Source: CAINVV01 sp031432175 (GTDB lineage Bacteria; Bacteroidota; Bacteroidia; Bacteroidales; Prolixibacteraceae). From it: 64,000 nt of DNA. The stretch covers positions 1-64,000 of the forward strand of contig CAYHQN010000008.1 of the NCBI GenBank assembly GCA_964358545.1, in the 5' to 3' direction. The notes below the pieces were generated by a model. That model saw only the letters and a program-made list of their open reading frames with translations, was not told the origin of the DNA and ran no database searches. The position numbers were made by a program, and so were the translations under genes. This document shows, in pieces, positions 32,910 through 44,043 of the stretch (within the stretch, counting starts at the first letter, position 1; each line of letters starts with the position of its first letter).

Positions 32910-34343
32910 ATGTCAGCATCCCTCAATTTAAAGGAACATCTTCAACACCCGACTTTCGCACTGATCGGATCAATTTCTGATGCTGAGGGACTGGAAACCT
33001 ATGTGATCGGAGGTTTTGTGAGGGACCTGCTGATGTACCGCAAAAGAGAACATTACGATATCGACATTGTCACGGTAGGCAGCGGTATCGGCCTGGCAAA
33101 AAAAGTGGCTTTTGCAATCCACCCAAAATTAAAGGTGACCATCTTTAAAAATTTTGGAACAGCCATGTTTCGAGATAACGAGGTTGATTTTGAATTTGTT
33201 GGAACGCGAAAAGAGTCTTACAGGTTGGATAGCCGAAAGCCTATCGTAGAAGATGGCACCCTGGTTGACGACCAGAACAGGCGTGATTTTACGATGAATA
33301 CGCTGGCCTTATCCCTTAACCAGGATCGCTACGGGGAACTGATCGACCCATTCAACGGTCTTGGCGATCTGGAGGCAAAACTGATCCGTACACCACTGGA
33401 TCCCGACATCACCTTTTCTGACGACCCGTTGCGCATGATGCGGGCGATACGATTTGCTTCTCAACTCAACTTCAGAATTGAGGAGGAGACATTTACAGCT
33501 ATCACCAAGCAGGTTGACCGCATTAACATTGTTTCAAAAGAGCGGATTACGGAAGAACTCAACAAGATTATCCTCTCCGACAAACCTTCTGTTGGCTTTA
33601 AATTGCTTGAAGTGAGCGGATTGTTGAAAATTATTCTTCCTGAGATACAAAACCTGAAAGGCAGGGACAGTATCAACGGTATTTACCACAAAGACAATTT
33701 CTATCATACCCTTGAGGTCCTTGACCGGATTTGCGTAAACACGGATAACCTGTGGCTTCGCTGGTCGGCACTGCTGCACGATGTGGCCAAACCTGTCACC
33801 AAAAGGTATTCGCCTGCACTGGGCTGGACTTTTCATGCCCATAATTTCGTCGGTGAAAAGATGGTACCAAAACTATTCGACCGTCTGAAACTGCCGCTCA
33901 ATGAGAAGATGAAGTTTGTGCAAAAGATGGTCTTGCTGCACATGCGTCCCATCGCCTTGTCGGAGGAGGAGGTGACCGATTCGGCAGTGCGGCGTCTGCT
34001 ATTTGATGCCGGGGATGACATTGACGATCTGATGACCCTTTGCGAAGCCGACATCACCTCCAAAAACGAGGAGAAAGTGACCCGCTTCCTGGCCAATTTT
34101 CAATTGGTACGGGAGAAACTCAAAGAGATTGAGGAGAAGGATGCCGTACGAAATTTTCAACCTCCGGTAACAGGAGAGTTAATCATGGAAACATTTGGAT
34201 TACAGCCGTGTAAAGAGATTGGGCTGATCAAATCAGCCATTAAGGAAGCCATTCTGGATGGTGAAATCAGCAACAATTTTGAAGAAGCTCACCGGTTTAT
34301 GATGGAGAAGGGAAAGGAGTTGGGGCTAAAGGCTAAGGGCTAA
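32910..34343 (+). CDS. cca: CCA tRNA nucleotidyltransferase with HD domain
   Basis: A 477-residue class II nucleotidyltransferase that builds or repairs the 3' CCA of tRNAs. The head domain has YVIGGFVRDLL and the metal-binding YDIDIV (Asp50, Asp52), followed by RRDFTMNTLA and DDPLRMMRAIRFASQL. An HD domain follows near residue 290 (LLHDVAKP), which may give 2',3'-phosphatase activity. The tRNA gene in this window does not encode CCA, which fits a need for this enzyme. The last residues (LKAKG) and stop are written in a GGCTAAAG-like short repeat that runs into a perfect palindrome. Confidence 0.95.
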   Translation: MSASLNLKEHLQHPTFALIGSISDAEGLETYVIGGFVRDLLMYRKREHYDIDIVTVGSGIGLAKKVAFAIHPKLKVTIFKNFGTAMFRDNEVDFEFVGTRKESYRLDSRKPIVEDGTLVDDQNRRDFTMNTLALSLNQDRYGELIDPFNGLGDLEAKLIRTPLDPDITFSDDPLRMMRAIRFASQLNFRIEEETFTAITKQVDRINIVSKERITEELNKIILSDKPSVGFKLLEVSGLLKIILPEIQNLKGRDSINGIYHKDNFYHTLEVLDRICVNTDNLWLRWSALLHDVAKPVTKRYSPALGWTFHAHNFVGEKMVPKLFDRLKLPLNEKMKFVQKMVLLHMRPIALSEEEVTDSAVRRLLFDAGDDIDDLMTLCEADITSKNEEKVTRFLANFQLVREKLKEIEEKDAVRNFQPPVTGELIMETFGLQPCKEIGLIKSAIKEAILDGEISNNFEEAHRFMMEKGKELGLKAKG

Positions 34344-34353
34344 AGTTGTGAAG

Positions 34354-34414
34354 AAAGTTTCCAAAGTTTTAGTTACGAGCAAAATTTGCTCGTAACTAAA
34401 ACTTTGGAAACTTT
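34354..34414. repeat. Perfect 61-bp palindrome between cca and the DUF4625 gene
   Basis: Thirty-base arms (34354-34383 and 34385-34414) are exact reverse complements around a single central A. The arm reads AAAGTTTCCAAAGTTTTAG and goes on TTACGAGCAAA. It lies between converging genes and could act as a two-way terminator, but arms of 30 bases are far longer than needed. Period-like AAAGTTT units suggest the same class as the short-unit inverted elements. Confidence 0.85.
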
Positions 34415-34435
34415 TTAACTTTATCCTTTATCCTT

Positions 34436-34891
34436 CTATTTTGAGAACACCACGACTACCGAAGTCGTGGCCTCATTCCCGGCAAGATCCGTGCAGGTGA
34501 TAAGCAAATCGTAATTTCCCAGGGTAACCTGATTTCCGGTATAGGTTAAGGGCACCAATATTTCGTTGTGGTTAACTGCCAGCGATTTTTTTCCGGCAGG
34601 TATGGTCCAGGTGTTGGAATAGGCCCAATCTGAGGTGGTAACCCCTTTCAGACTCTTTGTGATGGCAACTTTGTATGATTTTAGCTCAACGTTGTCGTTC
34701 AGGTCCATTTGAAGGTGCATCGCGGTTCCCAATGTGATAATCTTGCTGGCGGTAGGATCCACCAGGCTAATCGTTGGTTTTGTTGTATCGGGAACAACAA
34801 CAGGAGGCACATCGGTTGTGCCGCCCTTTTTACACGAGATAATGAACAGCACGAGTAAAACGGGCATCATCCATTTCAATACAATCTTCAT
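34436..34891 (-). CDS. DUF4625 lipoprotein
   Basis: A 151-residue lipoprotein. The signal peptide ends LFIISC with Cys20, followed by a Lys/Gly/Pro linker (KKGGTTDVPPVVVPDTT). The single DUF4625 domain is an Ig-like fold: KPTISLVDP, LQMDLNDNVELKSYKV, YDLLITCTDLAGNEATTSVV. Its role is unknown; such proteins sit on the outer membrane or in the periplasm of Bacteroidota. The start overlaps the stop of the permease gene by four bases, an unexpected pairing that points to one transcript. Confidence 0.88.
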   Translation of the reverse strand: MKIVLKWMMPVLLVLFIISCKKGGTTDVPPVVVPDTTKPTISLVDPTASKIITLGTAMHLQMDLNDNVELKSYKVAITKSLKGVTTSDWAYSNTWTIPAGKKSLAVNHNEILVPLTYTGNQVTLGNYDLLITCTDLAGNEATTSVVVVFSK

Positions 34892-36387
34892 TTTCCTTTT
34901 TGATTTGATTCATTGATAAATACTTTGCTCCTTCTTTTCCCATAAAGGAAATAGATGATCATGCCCAATGCCATCCAGATGATCAGACGCATCCAGGTAT
35001 CGTAAGGGAGTGCAGCCATTTGAGCCAAACAGATAAGCATGCCCAAAATCGGGAACAACGGCACAAAAGGAGAGCGGAATGGCCTTACAGCATCCGGATC
35101 GGTTTTGCGCAAGATAATGATTCCAGCACAAACGATGACAAAAGCAAGAAGTGTACCAATTGAGACCAGTTCGCCAAGCACCGCGATAGGGAAAAGACCG
35201 GCTATCAGGGCAGCAATAGAGCCGGTAACAATGGTTGTAATATAAGGCGTTTTGTATTTTTTGTGCACTACCGTGAAGGCCTGAGGTAGCAGTCCGTCTT
35301 TGGCCATGGTGTAAAAAATCCGTGGCTGGGCCATCAACATCACCAATACCACGGAACTCAATCCGGCCAATGCACCGATTTTAATAAATGGGCGCAGCCA
35401 AACAAGCGAATCTCCGGCACTGTCGATCGCCAGGGCGATGGGAGCAGAAACGTTCAGGTCCTTGTAGTTGACCATCCCGGTAAGAACAGCGGCGACAGCA
35501 ACATAAAGAACGGTACAGATTATCAGCGACCAGAGTATTCCGATAGGCATGTCGCGTGCAGGATTTTTGGTCTCCTGTGCAGCGGTGGACAGGGCATCAA
35601 AACCAATGTAGGCAAAGAAGATGACACCTGCACCGGTGAAGATCCCGGATATGCCAAATGCACCAAATTTACCAGTGTTTTCAGGGATAAAAGGAGTCCA
35701 GTTATCGACATTGATATACGACATGCCAAAGCCTATGAAAAGGAGAATAACCGTCAGTTTGATGATGACAATCACATTGTTGAACCTGCTCGATTCGCGG
35801 ATTCCAATAACCAAAAGTGCGGTAATCAGCATCACCAACGCGACAGCCGGAAAGTTCAGAACGCTTCCTGTCTTCTCCCATCCCTGACCAACAATGTGAT
35901 TGAAGGGAGCAGAGCACAGCGCATGAGGTATGATGATGTTGAAATCTTTCAGGAAGCTGACAAAATAACCCGACCATCCGACAGCCACTGTGGAAGATGC
36001 GAAAAGATATTCCAGAATCAAATCCCAGCCGATGATCCAGGCTAAAAACTCACCCAGGGTGGCATAAGCGTAAGTGTAGGCACTTCCAGCTATCGGAATC
36101 ATGGAGGCAAATTCGGCATAGGCCAACCCGGCAAATACGCATCCAAGTGCCGAAAAAATAAATGAAAGCATGATGGAAGGTCCAGCATAATTGGCTGCTG
36201 CAGTGCCTGTTAAAACAAAAATACCGGTTCCGATGATGGCTCCAATTCCAAGGGTGATCAGGTTCCTTGCGGTGAGGGCACGGTTAAACTTATGTTCATC
36301 CGTTTGAGCCTCAGCCAAAAGAATGGTTACCGATTTTCTTCTAAATAGTTGGTTCATGCGTTTAGTAAAATTGGAGCTTAATGGCAC
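34888..36387 (-). CDS. APC family amino acid permease
   Basis: A 499-residue inner-membrane transporter with about 12 hydrophobic helices. The N-terminal LITLGIGAIIGTGIFVLTG is the APC helix-1 substrate motif, and FFAYIGFDALSTAAQETKNP is the conserved helix-6 region of cationic amino acid transporter-like members. It should move amino acids with protons; the exact substrate cannot be read from sequence. The C-terminal end overlaps the DUF4625 lipoprotein gene by four bases. Confidence 0.94.
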   Translation of the reverse strand: MPLSSNFTKRMNQLFRRKSVTILLAEAQTDEHKFNRALTARNLITLGIGAIIGTGIFVLTGTAAANYAGPSIMLSFIFSALGCVFAGLAYAEFASMIPIAGSAYTYAYATLGEFLAWIIGWDLILEYLFASSTVAVGWSGYFVSFLKDFNIIIPHALCSAPFNHIVGQGWEKTGSVLNFPAVALVMLITALLVIGIRESSRFNNVIVIIKLTVILLFIGFGMSYINVDNWTPFIPENTGKFGAFGISGIFTGAGVIFFAYIGFDALSTAAQETKNPARDMPIGILWSLIICTVLYVAVAAVLTGMVNYKDLNVSAPIALAIDSAGDSLVWLRPFIKIGALAGLSSVVLVMLMAQPRIFYTMAKDGLLPQAFTVVHKKYKTPYITTIVTGSIAALIAGLFPIAVLGELVSIGTLLAFVIVCAGIIILRKTDPDAVRPFRSPFVPLFPILGMLICLAQMAALPYDTWMRLIIWMALGMIIYFLYGKRRSKVFINESNQKGK

Positions 36388-36510
36388 AATCCCTCATTCC
36401 ACCAAAAATAGAAAGTGTGGAAAAGGTACTATCCACAAAGATAAAAAAATATGGATAGGTGCAGAAGAGTTAATCAGAATTGGAAATAAGTTGTCTTTAC
36501 AGGGAGTCTC

Positions 36511-38463
36511 TCATTGCAGTAAAATCCAGCAATCCGAATATTTTCCAACGAATTTCTTTTTTGTCTCCTGAGCCTCCTGATAGCTAATTTGCTTAATGCC
36601 TATCCTAAAAGGCGTGCTCTCACCAACAACCTGAACCCCAGGGATTTCACTCATAATTTCACGAAGATACTTCTCTGCATAAGCTTTTGTCTGAAATGAC
36701 CTTAGAATTAAATAACATCCACCGGTACTATGCACAATTGGATGGATCTGAGTCTTGGGGGTACTTTCATCAGAAGGTTTACTATATAAAATTTTTTCAG
36801 TGACAGGAGGCTGAACTTCGTATTTCCTTCCGGCATATTGGCCTTCAGTCTGAACCACATCCAGGGCTTTCCCATATTCCGGGATATATATTTCCGTACG
36901 GCGGTTTTGGCGATGTTCCTGAGCTGTACAATTAACTCCATTGGCACACCTGTTAAGGAGTTGTGTTTCCCCATAACCCGTTCCCTTGATCCTGGTGGCA
37001 TTTATTCCATGTGAAATGACATAATTTACGGCAGATTCGGCACGTCGCTGTGACAAATCCAGATTGAAAAGATCGTTTCCACGGCTGTCGGTGTGTGAGC
37101 TTAACTCAACTTTTAACTCAGGATTTTCTTTCATAAAAGAGATAAGCAGGTCGAGCTCTTTGGCCGCATCGGGTAAGATGGCCCATTTGCCATAGTCATA
37201 GTAAATGTTATTGAGTGTGATCTTTTCCTTTACAGCCGGTTCCATCCAGATGGTATCCCGGTTAATTTCACCCTTTTTCAAAATTTTGGCCACTAAAATT
37301 TTATGAATTTCGCCATATCCGGTTTTACTGGCAATCACCTCACAATCACCATTCTGTTTTGTTGACATATCCACTGCACCGACCTGGTCAGACAAATATA
37401 CCTGTTTGTCACACGAACGAATTAAAGCGCTTGAAATTGGACTCAGGGTTTTCCTGTTGAATACATACAATTCTTTTACAGGAAAATTTATTCCAACTGA
37501 TGGAGGTCTGACAAATTTATCAAAAGTGAATTTGTATATATCATCACTGCCGGTTCCCGGTCTGTTGGAGGTTAGATAGCCATATCCGGTACCAGATGGA
37601 ATCACCATGCCAAAATCATCAAATTGTGTATTGATTGGCGCATCGAAATGCTCAATTTTGTCATTATTGAAAGGGAATTTTGTATAATACAGATCCAGTC
37701 CACCGAATCCAAATCTTCCGTTTGATGCAAAAATCAAGTAAGAACTTCCAGTTTGATTATAGTAAATAAAGGCAAATTCCTCTTTCCCTGTTGTATTAAT
37801 CTGAGCTCCCATGTTGACGGGTAAGCCCCATTTACCTTTTTTTCTAATTGAATAATAGAGATCCGTTTCACCAAAACTACCATGCCTGTCGGACGAAAAA
37901 ACCAAAGTATCACCAGATCGTGATATTGCAGGATGCCCAATGGAAAAGGCAGGATTGTTATAGGGAAAATTAGTAATTGATGTCCATTTCCCGTTGACTC
38001 GTTTGGCAATGATAATTCTCAGTTTGACTGTGTCCTTTGCAGGTAATTTTCTGATCCTTGCCGGGTCTACATTGCCAGATTGCGTAACAAACAGTTCGCC
38101 CGTTTTTTCACAATAAGCTACTGGTCCATCGTGGTATTTAGTCAGAAATTCAAGAAGGGGCCGGCGCTTGCCAATGGTGTTGCCATTTGCATCAATCTTC
38201 GCCTGATACAAGTCATAAAATGCATTTTTACGCAGCTTCACGTCAGGTTGTCCAAGAATTTTATCACTGTAAGAGGTGAAGCACAAAGTATCTCCAACAA
38301 CAGCAGGGCCAAAATCACTCCGGATCGTATTTGTTGTCACCTCGAAAATTTTGATCGTGGAGTCGTTTAAGATTTGCCCGTCGCCTTCCTGAGCATATCC
38401 CAACAATGATATTGCATTGAATACCAATAGAATAATAAAATATTTTACAATCCTGACTTTCAT
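36511..38463 (-). CDS. OmpA family protein with PD40 propeller and C-terminal SPOR-like domain
   Basis: A 650-residue exported protein (signal peptide ending LLGYAQ from the ATG at 38461-38463). Order of parts: PD40-type beta-propeller repeats (about 60-345, with SGDTLVFSSDRHGSFGETDL and YLTSNRPGTGSDDIYKF), a carboxypeptidase-regulatory-like beta domain (about 350-410), an OmpA peptidoglycan-binding domain (about 430-530, ELSSHTDSRGNDLFNLDLSQ), and a SPOR-like end (about 578-650, CYLILRSFQTKAYAEKYL). This resembles the PorE plan of type IX systems but without the TPR start and with an added SPOR-like part. It lies downstream of the adhesin and PorP/SprF genes and may anchor them to the cell wall. 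Confidence 0.85.
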   Translation of the reverse strand: MKVRIVKYFIILLVFNAISLLGYAQEGDGQILNDSTIKIFEVTTNTIRSDFGPAVVGDTLCFTSYSDKILGQPDVKLRKNAFYDLYQAKIDANGNTIGKRRPLLEFLTKYHDGPVAYCEKTGELFVTQSGNVDPARIRKLPAKDTVKLRIIIAKRVNGKWTSITNFPYNNPAFSIGHPAISRSGDTLVFSSDRHGSFGETDLYYSIRKKGKWGLPVNMGAQINTTGKEEFAFIYYNQTGSSYLIFASNGRFGFGGLDLYYTKFPFNNDKIEHFDAPINTQFDDFGMVIPSGTGYGYLTSNRPGTGSDDIYKFTFDKFVRPPSVGINFPVKELYVFNRKTLSPISSALIRSCDKQVYLSDQVGAVDMSTKQNGDCEVIASKTGYGEIHKILVAKILKKGEINRDTIWMEPAVKEKITLNNIYYDYGKWAILPDAAKELDLLISFMKENPELKVELSSHTDSRGNDLFNLDLSQRRAESAVNYVISHGINATRIKGTGYGETQLLNRCANGVNCTAQEHRQNRRTEIYIPEYGKALDVVQTEGQYAGRKYEVQPPVTEKILYSKPSDESTPKTQIHPIVHSTGGCYLILRSFQTKAYAEKYLREIMSEIPGVQVVGESTPFRIGIKQISYQEAQETKKKFVGKYSDCWILLQ

Positions 38464-38751
38464 TCCTGCCCGCTGGTATCTCCTGCTTCTTCTTGGATAT
38501 CTCACTCAAACCCAGGTATTTCGGAGATAAGTCCCTCTTTTATTGGATGAGTTGTCATCATTCATAAGTAAAGTAAATCAATGATTTTGAGCCTGACAAT
38601 GCACGATTGCCATTTAAAGCATTAGTTATCAACAAGCAAAAAATCGTTTTTGTTAATAACTTCCGGGAGATTTATTTTATCCTGTCAAAGATCAAAAGGA
38701 TTGTATTAAGTAGTAAGAACAAAATAATGTTATGCTTTATATTCTCATCAT

Positions 38752-38857
38752 TTTGACCTCCCCCAACCCCTCCAAATATAGGAGGGGGGCAGTGTTCTAA
38801 TGCTGATCAGTACACGAATCTGAAGTCTCCCCTTTGGGGAGATTTAGAGGGGTCAAA
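38752..38857. repeat. MITE-like palindromic repeat
   Basis: An approximately 106-base unit has TTTGACC-like inverted ends. It holds two inner hairpins, CCCCTCC/GGAGGGG (38767-38787) and TCTCCCC/GGGGAGA (38826-38842). The CCCCTCTAAATCTCCCC-type sequence is widespread between genes in Bacteroidota. The rest of the 38464-38981 gap has no gene that I can support. Confidence 0.6.
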
Positions 38858-38924
38858 TGAAGGAATTCAGAAGACTAAAATGGTTCATTATTTCTTTCCA
38901 ATTACTTAATTAAAAACCAGCTTG

Positions 38925-38955
38925 CAAAAAAAAACCTGATGGTTAGTCAGGTCTT
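38925..38955 (-). terminator. Terminator after the PorP/SprF gene
   Basis: Leftward, ACCTGA and TCAGGT form a stem with a 7-base loop, followed by nine T. It stands 27 bases past the stop codon. Confidence 0.75.
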
Positions 38956-38981
38956 CTTTTCGTGGTAAATGCTATCACCTC

Positions 38982-39914
38982 TTAAAAATATCTTGGCGAT
39001 ACAAATTTCCGTTTGCCACTGTCAAGTTGAAAACGCAACACAATTTCATGGGAGCCACTGGTAAAATTACTCAACGCGTTGGTGGAATATTCATAGGAAT
39101 AGCCCAAACTCAGTTGACTGTTTATTTTTACCTGGGTCAAAATATCAACAGAGGAATAACTCCTGTAAGAAATGCCAAAATAGAGCAGATCATACAACGA
39201 GAACACTCCATTTATATCACCTGCCAAAGGAGCGCCTCCTACATATTTCAAAAGAAAAGAAGGTTGAAACTTTACATTGGGAGAAAGATCGATCAGGTAT
39301 CCGGATGTTAGAAAGAAATGGCTCTCCACATTGACTGTTAAATCATTGGTCAAATTTGGATAGATTTCATTCTCAATGGTACGGCCCAGGATATCCATAA
39401 CAGAAAATCCTGCATAATACCTATCTGAATGATAATATATCCCACAACTAAAATTCGGCAAAATCTTATGATAATCAGTCACGAATGCAGGATCAACTGT
39501 AGTATTGTCCGAATGTTTGACTGCTGAATTGTTTGAATTGAAGAAACCAACGCCTCCTTGTATTCCAAAGGTGAGCGAACTTTGTGTAAAGTAAAGTTTA
39601 TAGGAATAAATCCCTGAAATACCCGTATGGTTGGTTACACCGATCTCGTCAACCACCACACTTAAACCGAGACCGACTTTCTGATTTTTTACCGGAGAAT
39701 CGATAGAAAAAACTCCTGTCTTTGGCGCTCCCGGAATATTAACCCACTGATTACGGTACAAAACCGCAGCATTCAATACCTCCCGGGTTCCCGCGTATGC
39801 GGGATTGATCAGCAAGCCATTGAAAACATACTGTGAATACATAGGGTCTTGCTGTGCAAAAACAGGCACGGTAAGAGCTAAAAACAGAAAAAAAATTGTT
39901 ACTCTTTTTATCAT
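38982..39914 (-). CDS. PorP/SprF family type IX secretion membrane protein
   Basis: A 310-residue outer-membrane barrel protein with a signal peptide (ending VPVFAQ) and the family start DPMYSQYVFNGLLINPAYAG. Later conserved blocks are LYRNQWVNIPGAPKTGVFSID and the final beta strand SGSHEIVLRFQL. PorP/SprF proteins help export and attach partner cargo with type B sorting domains; SprF serves the adhesin SprB. Here the gene starts 5 bases after the end of the giant CHU_C-type adhesin, so it is very likely its dedicated partner. Confidence 0.94.
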   Translation of the reverse strand: MIKRVTIFFLFLALTVPVFAQQDPMYSQYVFNGLLINPAYAGTREVLNAAVLYRNQWVNIPGAPKTGVFSIDSPVKNQKVGLGLSVVVDEIGVTNHTGISGIYSYKLYFTQSSLTFGIQGGVGFFNSNNSAVKHSDNTTVDPAFVTDYHKILPNFSCGIYYHSDRYYAGFSVMDILGRTIENEIYPNLTNDLTVNVESHFFLTSGYLIDLSPNVKFQPSFLLKYVGGAPLAGDINGVFSLYDLLYFGISYRSYSSVDILTQVKINSQLSLGYSYEYSTNALSNFTSGSHEIVLRFQLDSGKRKFVSPRYF

Positions 39915-39919
39915 CTATA

Positions 39920-42900
39920 TTACCTGTTTAAAGTAAGATATCCGATTTGTTCCTTCTCCCCATTGTTGAAATTGGTCGTAAAGAAGTAGGTACCTCCAGG
40001 CAACTGATTGATAATCAGAGCACCGACATTGGCGGATCCATCCCAGTCATTCATGTAATGATTACTCTGGTATACCATGTTGCCCCATCTGTTAAATACC
40101 TTCAAAGTTACAATGTACTTGTCTGCCCCTTTGATGATAAAATAGTCATTTATCCCATCCCCGTTAGGTGAAAAACCTTCCGGAATAAATACCGTGAGTG
40201 GAGCGATCGTGATGTAAACATTAGCAGATGATACAGAATAATCCATACCGTCGGATGCAACCCAGCGGAAGGAGATATCTCCTGCATAATCCTTATCAGG
40301 AATGAATTCCAGTTTTTCTAAATCATTCGAAAGAATTTCCAGTCCAATGGTAACATCAACTCCATTTAAAACTAATTTTCCATGTGTTGGTAAAGATTCA
40401 ATCCTGATTTTCACGAGGTTATCATTGTTAGAATCTATAAACTTTGAAGCAAAGTCATTTTGAATGAACATAAATGACTGATTCTGAATAGTTGTTTTGG
40501 TTATATCCGATACAATTGGGACATGGAGTGAAGTAACATTACACGTTACTATAGAAACAGAAACGGCAAATCTTGAAGATGATTCGCAAACATTGGTAGC
40601 TTGAGAGGCATAGTATTTTACACCATCCACCAGGAACGTATTCTGAGGAATTTCAACCCCTGCTGATGCTGCATTGTACCATTTCACGTTCAAACCTGAT
40701 ACAACTAAATCGGAAACTTTAGCAGCTTCGTCGCTACAAAATGTTTGCAACTGACTGCCAGATGGAGTTATCGGGATTTCATAGATCATTGCCAGTACAC
40801 CAGTTCTTGAGGAGCTGACACAACCGGTCACAGTGTTTACAGATTCTGCATAATAACTGGTAGCCGTCGTCAAAGCGGCAGAACCGGCCAGTTGTGTACC
40901 AAGGACATTGGAGGAATACCAGCTCACTGTTGATCCGGCTGGCGCATTCGCACTAAGGTTTGCCAATACCGCGGAGCCACAGAAATTCTGTGTGGCAGTT
41001 GCTGTCGGAGCAGCCGGCAATCCATTGATTGTTATGGTAAATGTTTGAACTTCTGAAGCATCCATACCACCATTTAGCGTACCGCCGTTATCCTTTATTT
41101 GAACTGAAACAGTTGCAGTCCCGGTTTGATTGAGGGCCGGGGTAAAGGAGAGAATACCTGCTGAATTGACTGATGGCTGGACAGTGAAAATAGAGTTGTT
41201 GTTATTTGACACTACAAAAAATAGTGATTGACCTGATTCATTGACAGGACCTGTACTTATTGATGTAGCCCAATTCTGGATAATTTGAACAGCTGCATTT
41301 CCACACACCGACAGATTTCCACCACCTTTAAAGGATGGGGCATCGTTCACAGGTGTGACAGTTACATTTACTGTTGCAGTAACATTGCCTCCATTTCCGT
41401 CGCTGACAGTAACAGTGAAGCTGTCTGCTCCGAAATAGTCGGCTGCCGGAGAATAGGTATAAGTACCGTTTGCATTCACTGTAACAGTTCCATGTACCGG
41501 ATTACTTGCCTTACTGAACGTCAGGGCATCCCCATCTACATCTGTCGCTGTGACTGTCCCGTTGACCGGTTTGTCTTCCAAAGTGGTTACAGGAAGGGCA
41601 GTTGCTACCGGTGGATCGTTAACAGGAGTAACCGTTACATTCACAGTTGCTGTATTTTGTCCGCCATGTCCATCGCTGACCATTACCATGAAGCTGTCTG
41701 TTCCATTGTAGTTATTTGCCGGAGTATAGGTATAGGTACCATTGGCATTCACTGTGACCGTCCCATGTGCGGGGTCGCTGACCTTGCTGAAGGTCAGGGC
41801 ATCACCATTTACATCCGTAGCGGTTACGGCGCCGCTAACAGGCGTGTCTTCAGCCGTATTGACAGGAGCTGCAGTAGCTACCGGTGGATAGTTGACAGGT
41901 GGTGGTGGCGGTGGTGGCGGTGGCGGCGAGACAGGATTTATGGTTATTGATACCGTTACTGTATTCCCGTCCAGAGTGCCGTCGTTGACTTTGTATGTAA
42001 AACTGTCGCTGGTGGTTGCACTGCCGTTGTGAATGAAGGTGAATGATCCGTTAGCGTTGAGCGTCAGCGTACCGTTGACGGGATCCGTGACTTTGATGGC
42101 CGTAACAGTATTTCCATCAGGATCTGAGTCATTGCCTAATACCCCAGGTGCTGCTACCGTCAGTGTTCCACCCTTAAGGACTGAGTAGCTATCGGCTACC
42201 GCAACAGGTGGCTCGTTAACATTGGTCACTGTGATGGCCAAATCTTGCACGTCTGTCAGGTTCCCGGTTCCGTTATCCGTTACAGTTACCTGTACATCAT
42301 AAACATTGTTGGCGCCTGCATCCGCTGGACTTTCGAAGTTCGGCGCCGTGACAAAGTTCAACACTCCAGTTGTGCCGTTGATGGCAAACAACGCCTGATC
42401 TGCTCCTCCTGTGATGGAGAAAGTCAGTGTCTGTGCGGGAAGGTCAATGTCGGTTGCTGTTACCGTTGTTACAAGAGTGGTATTTTCTGCAATAGTGGTT
42501 GTTGCTGTTGCCCCACCACCGTTGGAGGTGATTACCGGTGGTGTATTGCAAGCATTGACTGTAGCTACGACATCAAGCCTGGAGGTACTTTCGCAATCAC
42601 TTACCGTTTGAGAGGCATAGTAATGTGTTCCATTGACCAGAGCAGTTGAACCTGCCAGGGCCGTTCCTCCACTTGAAGCAGCATACCATCGAATGGCCGT
42701 ACCTGTAGCATTCAGGTTAGCTACTGTAGAAGCAGCAGCGCAGAAAGATTGAGCTGCTGATCCCGTTGGAGCTGCTGGAGCTAATGGTTGGGCATTGATT
42801 ACGGCATCACCTGAAGCAGGGGAAGTACAACCATCTGCATTCGTAACAGTGAAGGTTCGTGTACCGGTAGTAATTCCGTTTAAAGTAATTGATGTACCAA

Positions 42901-44043
42901 TATCTGAGCCGGTTATAGTTCCTCCTGAAGAAACGGTAACGGTCCAGGTTCCTGATGCCGGCAGTCCGCCCAAAGTTACACTTCCGGTGGCCGTGCCACA
43001 GGTCGGTTGGATAATTGCTTCTACAATTGGAGCAGCCGGGGTCAGTGGCTGTGCATTGATGACCACATTGGCAGATACCGGTGAAGTACACCCTGCTGCA
43101 TTGGTAACGGTAAAATTGTGTGTGCCTGTAGCTAAGCCGGAGAGGGTTGTGGTTGCACCTGATCCTGCGATACCTCCCGGATTAATTGTCCAGGTTCCTG
43201 ATGCAGGCAGTCCGCTCAAAGCTACACTTCCGGTTGCAGTGCCGCAGGTAGGCTGGGTGATGGCGCCTACTATCGGTGCTGCCGGAGCGGACGGATCGCT
43301 TAGGGTTGCATTAACACCGGTTGCTGAAGTACAGCCATTGGCAGTGATCTGTAGATTATTGTATACACCTGCAGAAGCAGATATAGTAGCGGCACCGGAG
43401 GATACAACTACTCCTGTAAAGTTACCTGAAGTATTATAAGAGATGGTATATGTTCCATTTGTAACGTTGGCCAATGTGAGCGGGATAATTCCATTTCCTC
43501 CGCAAGTTGCAGGATTGGTGATTGATCCTACTGAAATAGCGGGCGTTAGTGGTTGGGCGCTGATCACAGCAACACTGGAAGCAGCGGAAGTACATCCGTC
43601 TGTATTGGTAACTGTGAAAGTACGGGTACCCGTGGAAATGCCGTAAAAAGTAACAGTTGTACCAGCACCGGAACCAGATATACTGCCACCGGTAGAAACG
43701 GCAACGGTCCAGTTTCCTGATGCCGGTAAACCACTTAAAGTTACATTGCCGGTGGCCGTGCCACAGGTCGGTTGGATAATTGCGCCTACTATCGGGGCTG
43801 TCGGGGTCAGCGGCTGTGTATTGATGACCACATTAGCGGATGTTGGTGAGGTACACCCTGCTGCATTGGTAACGGTGAAATTGTGTGTGCCGGTAGCTAA
43901 GCCGGAGAGGGTTGTGCTTGTACCTGATCCTGTTATACCTCCGGGATTAATTGTCCAGGTTCCTGAAGCCGGAAGTCCGCTTAAAGCGACACTTCCGGTA
44001 GCTGTGCCGCAGGTCGGCTGGGTGATGGCGCCTACTGTCGGTG
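39920..44043 (-). CDS. Giant type IX adhesin, C-terminal part (gap-bounded)
   Basis: About 1374 codons read leftward from the gap at 44044 to the stop. From the gap come several PTVGAITQPTCG-type units of about 80 residues (SprB/MBG-like), an Ig-like WYAASSGG domain, a cadherin-like domain (TTTIAENTTLVTTVTATDID), a run of ten prolines near DNA 41900-41935, tandem VCBS-type units (AEDTPVSGAVTATDVNGDAL), and finally a CHU_C/type B sorting domain (FIPEGFSPNGDGINDYF, VFNRWGNMVYQ, PGGTYFFTT). The last part directs type IX export. The gene very likely continues across both gaps to 49308. It is followed by its PorP/SprF partner. Confidence 0.9.
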
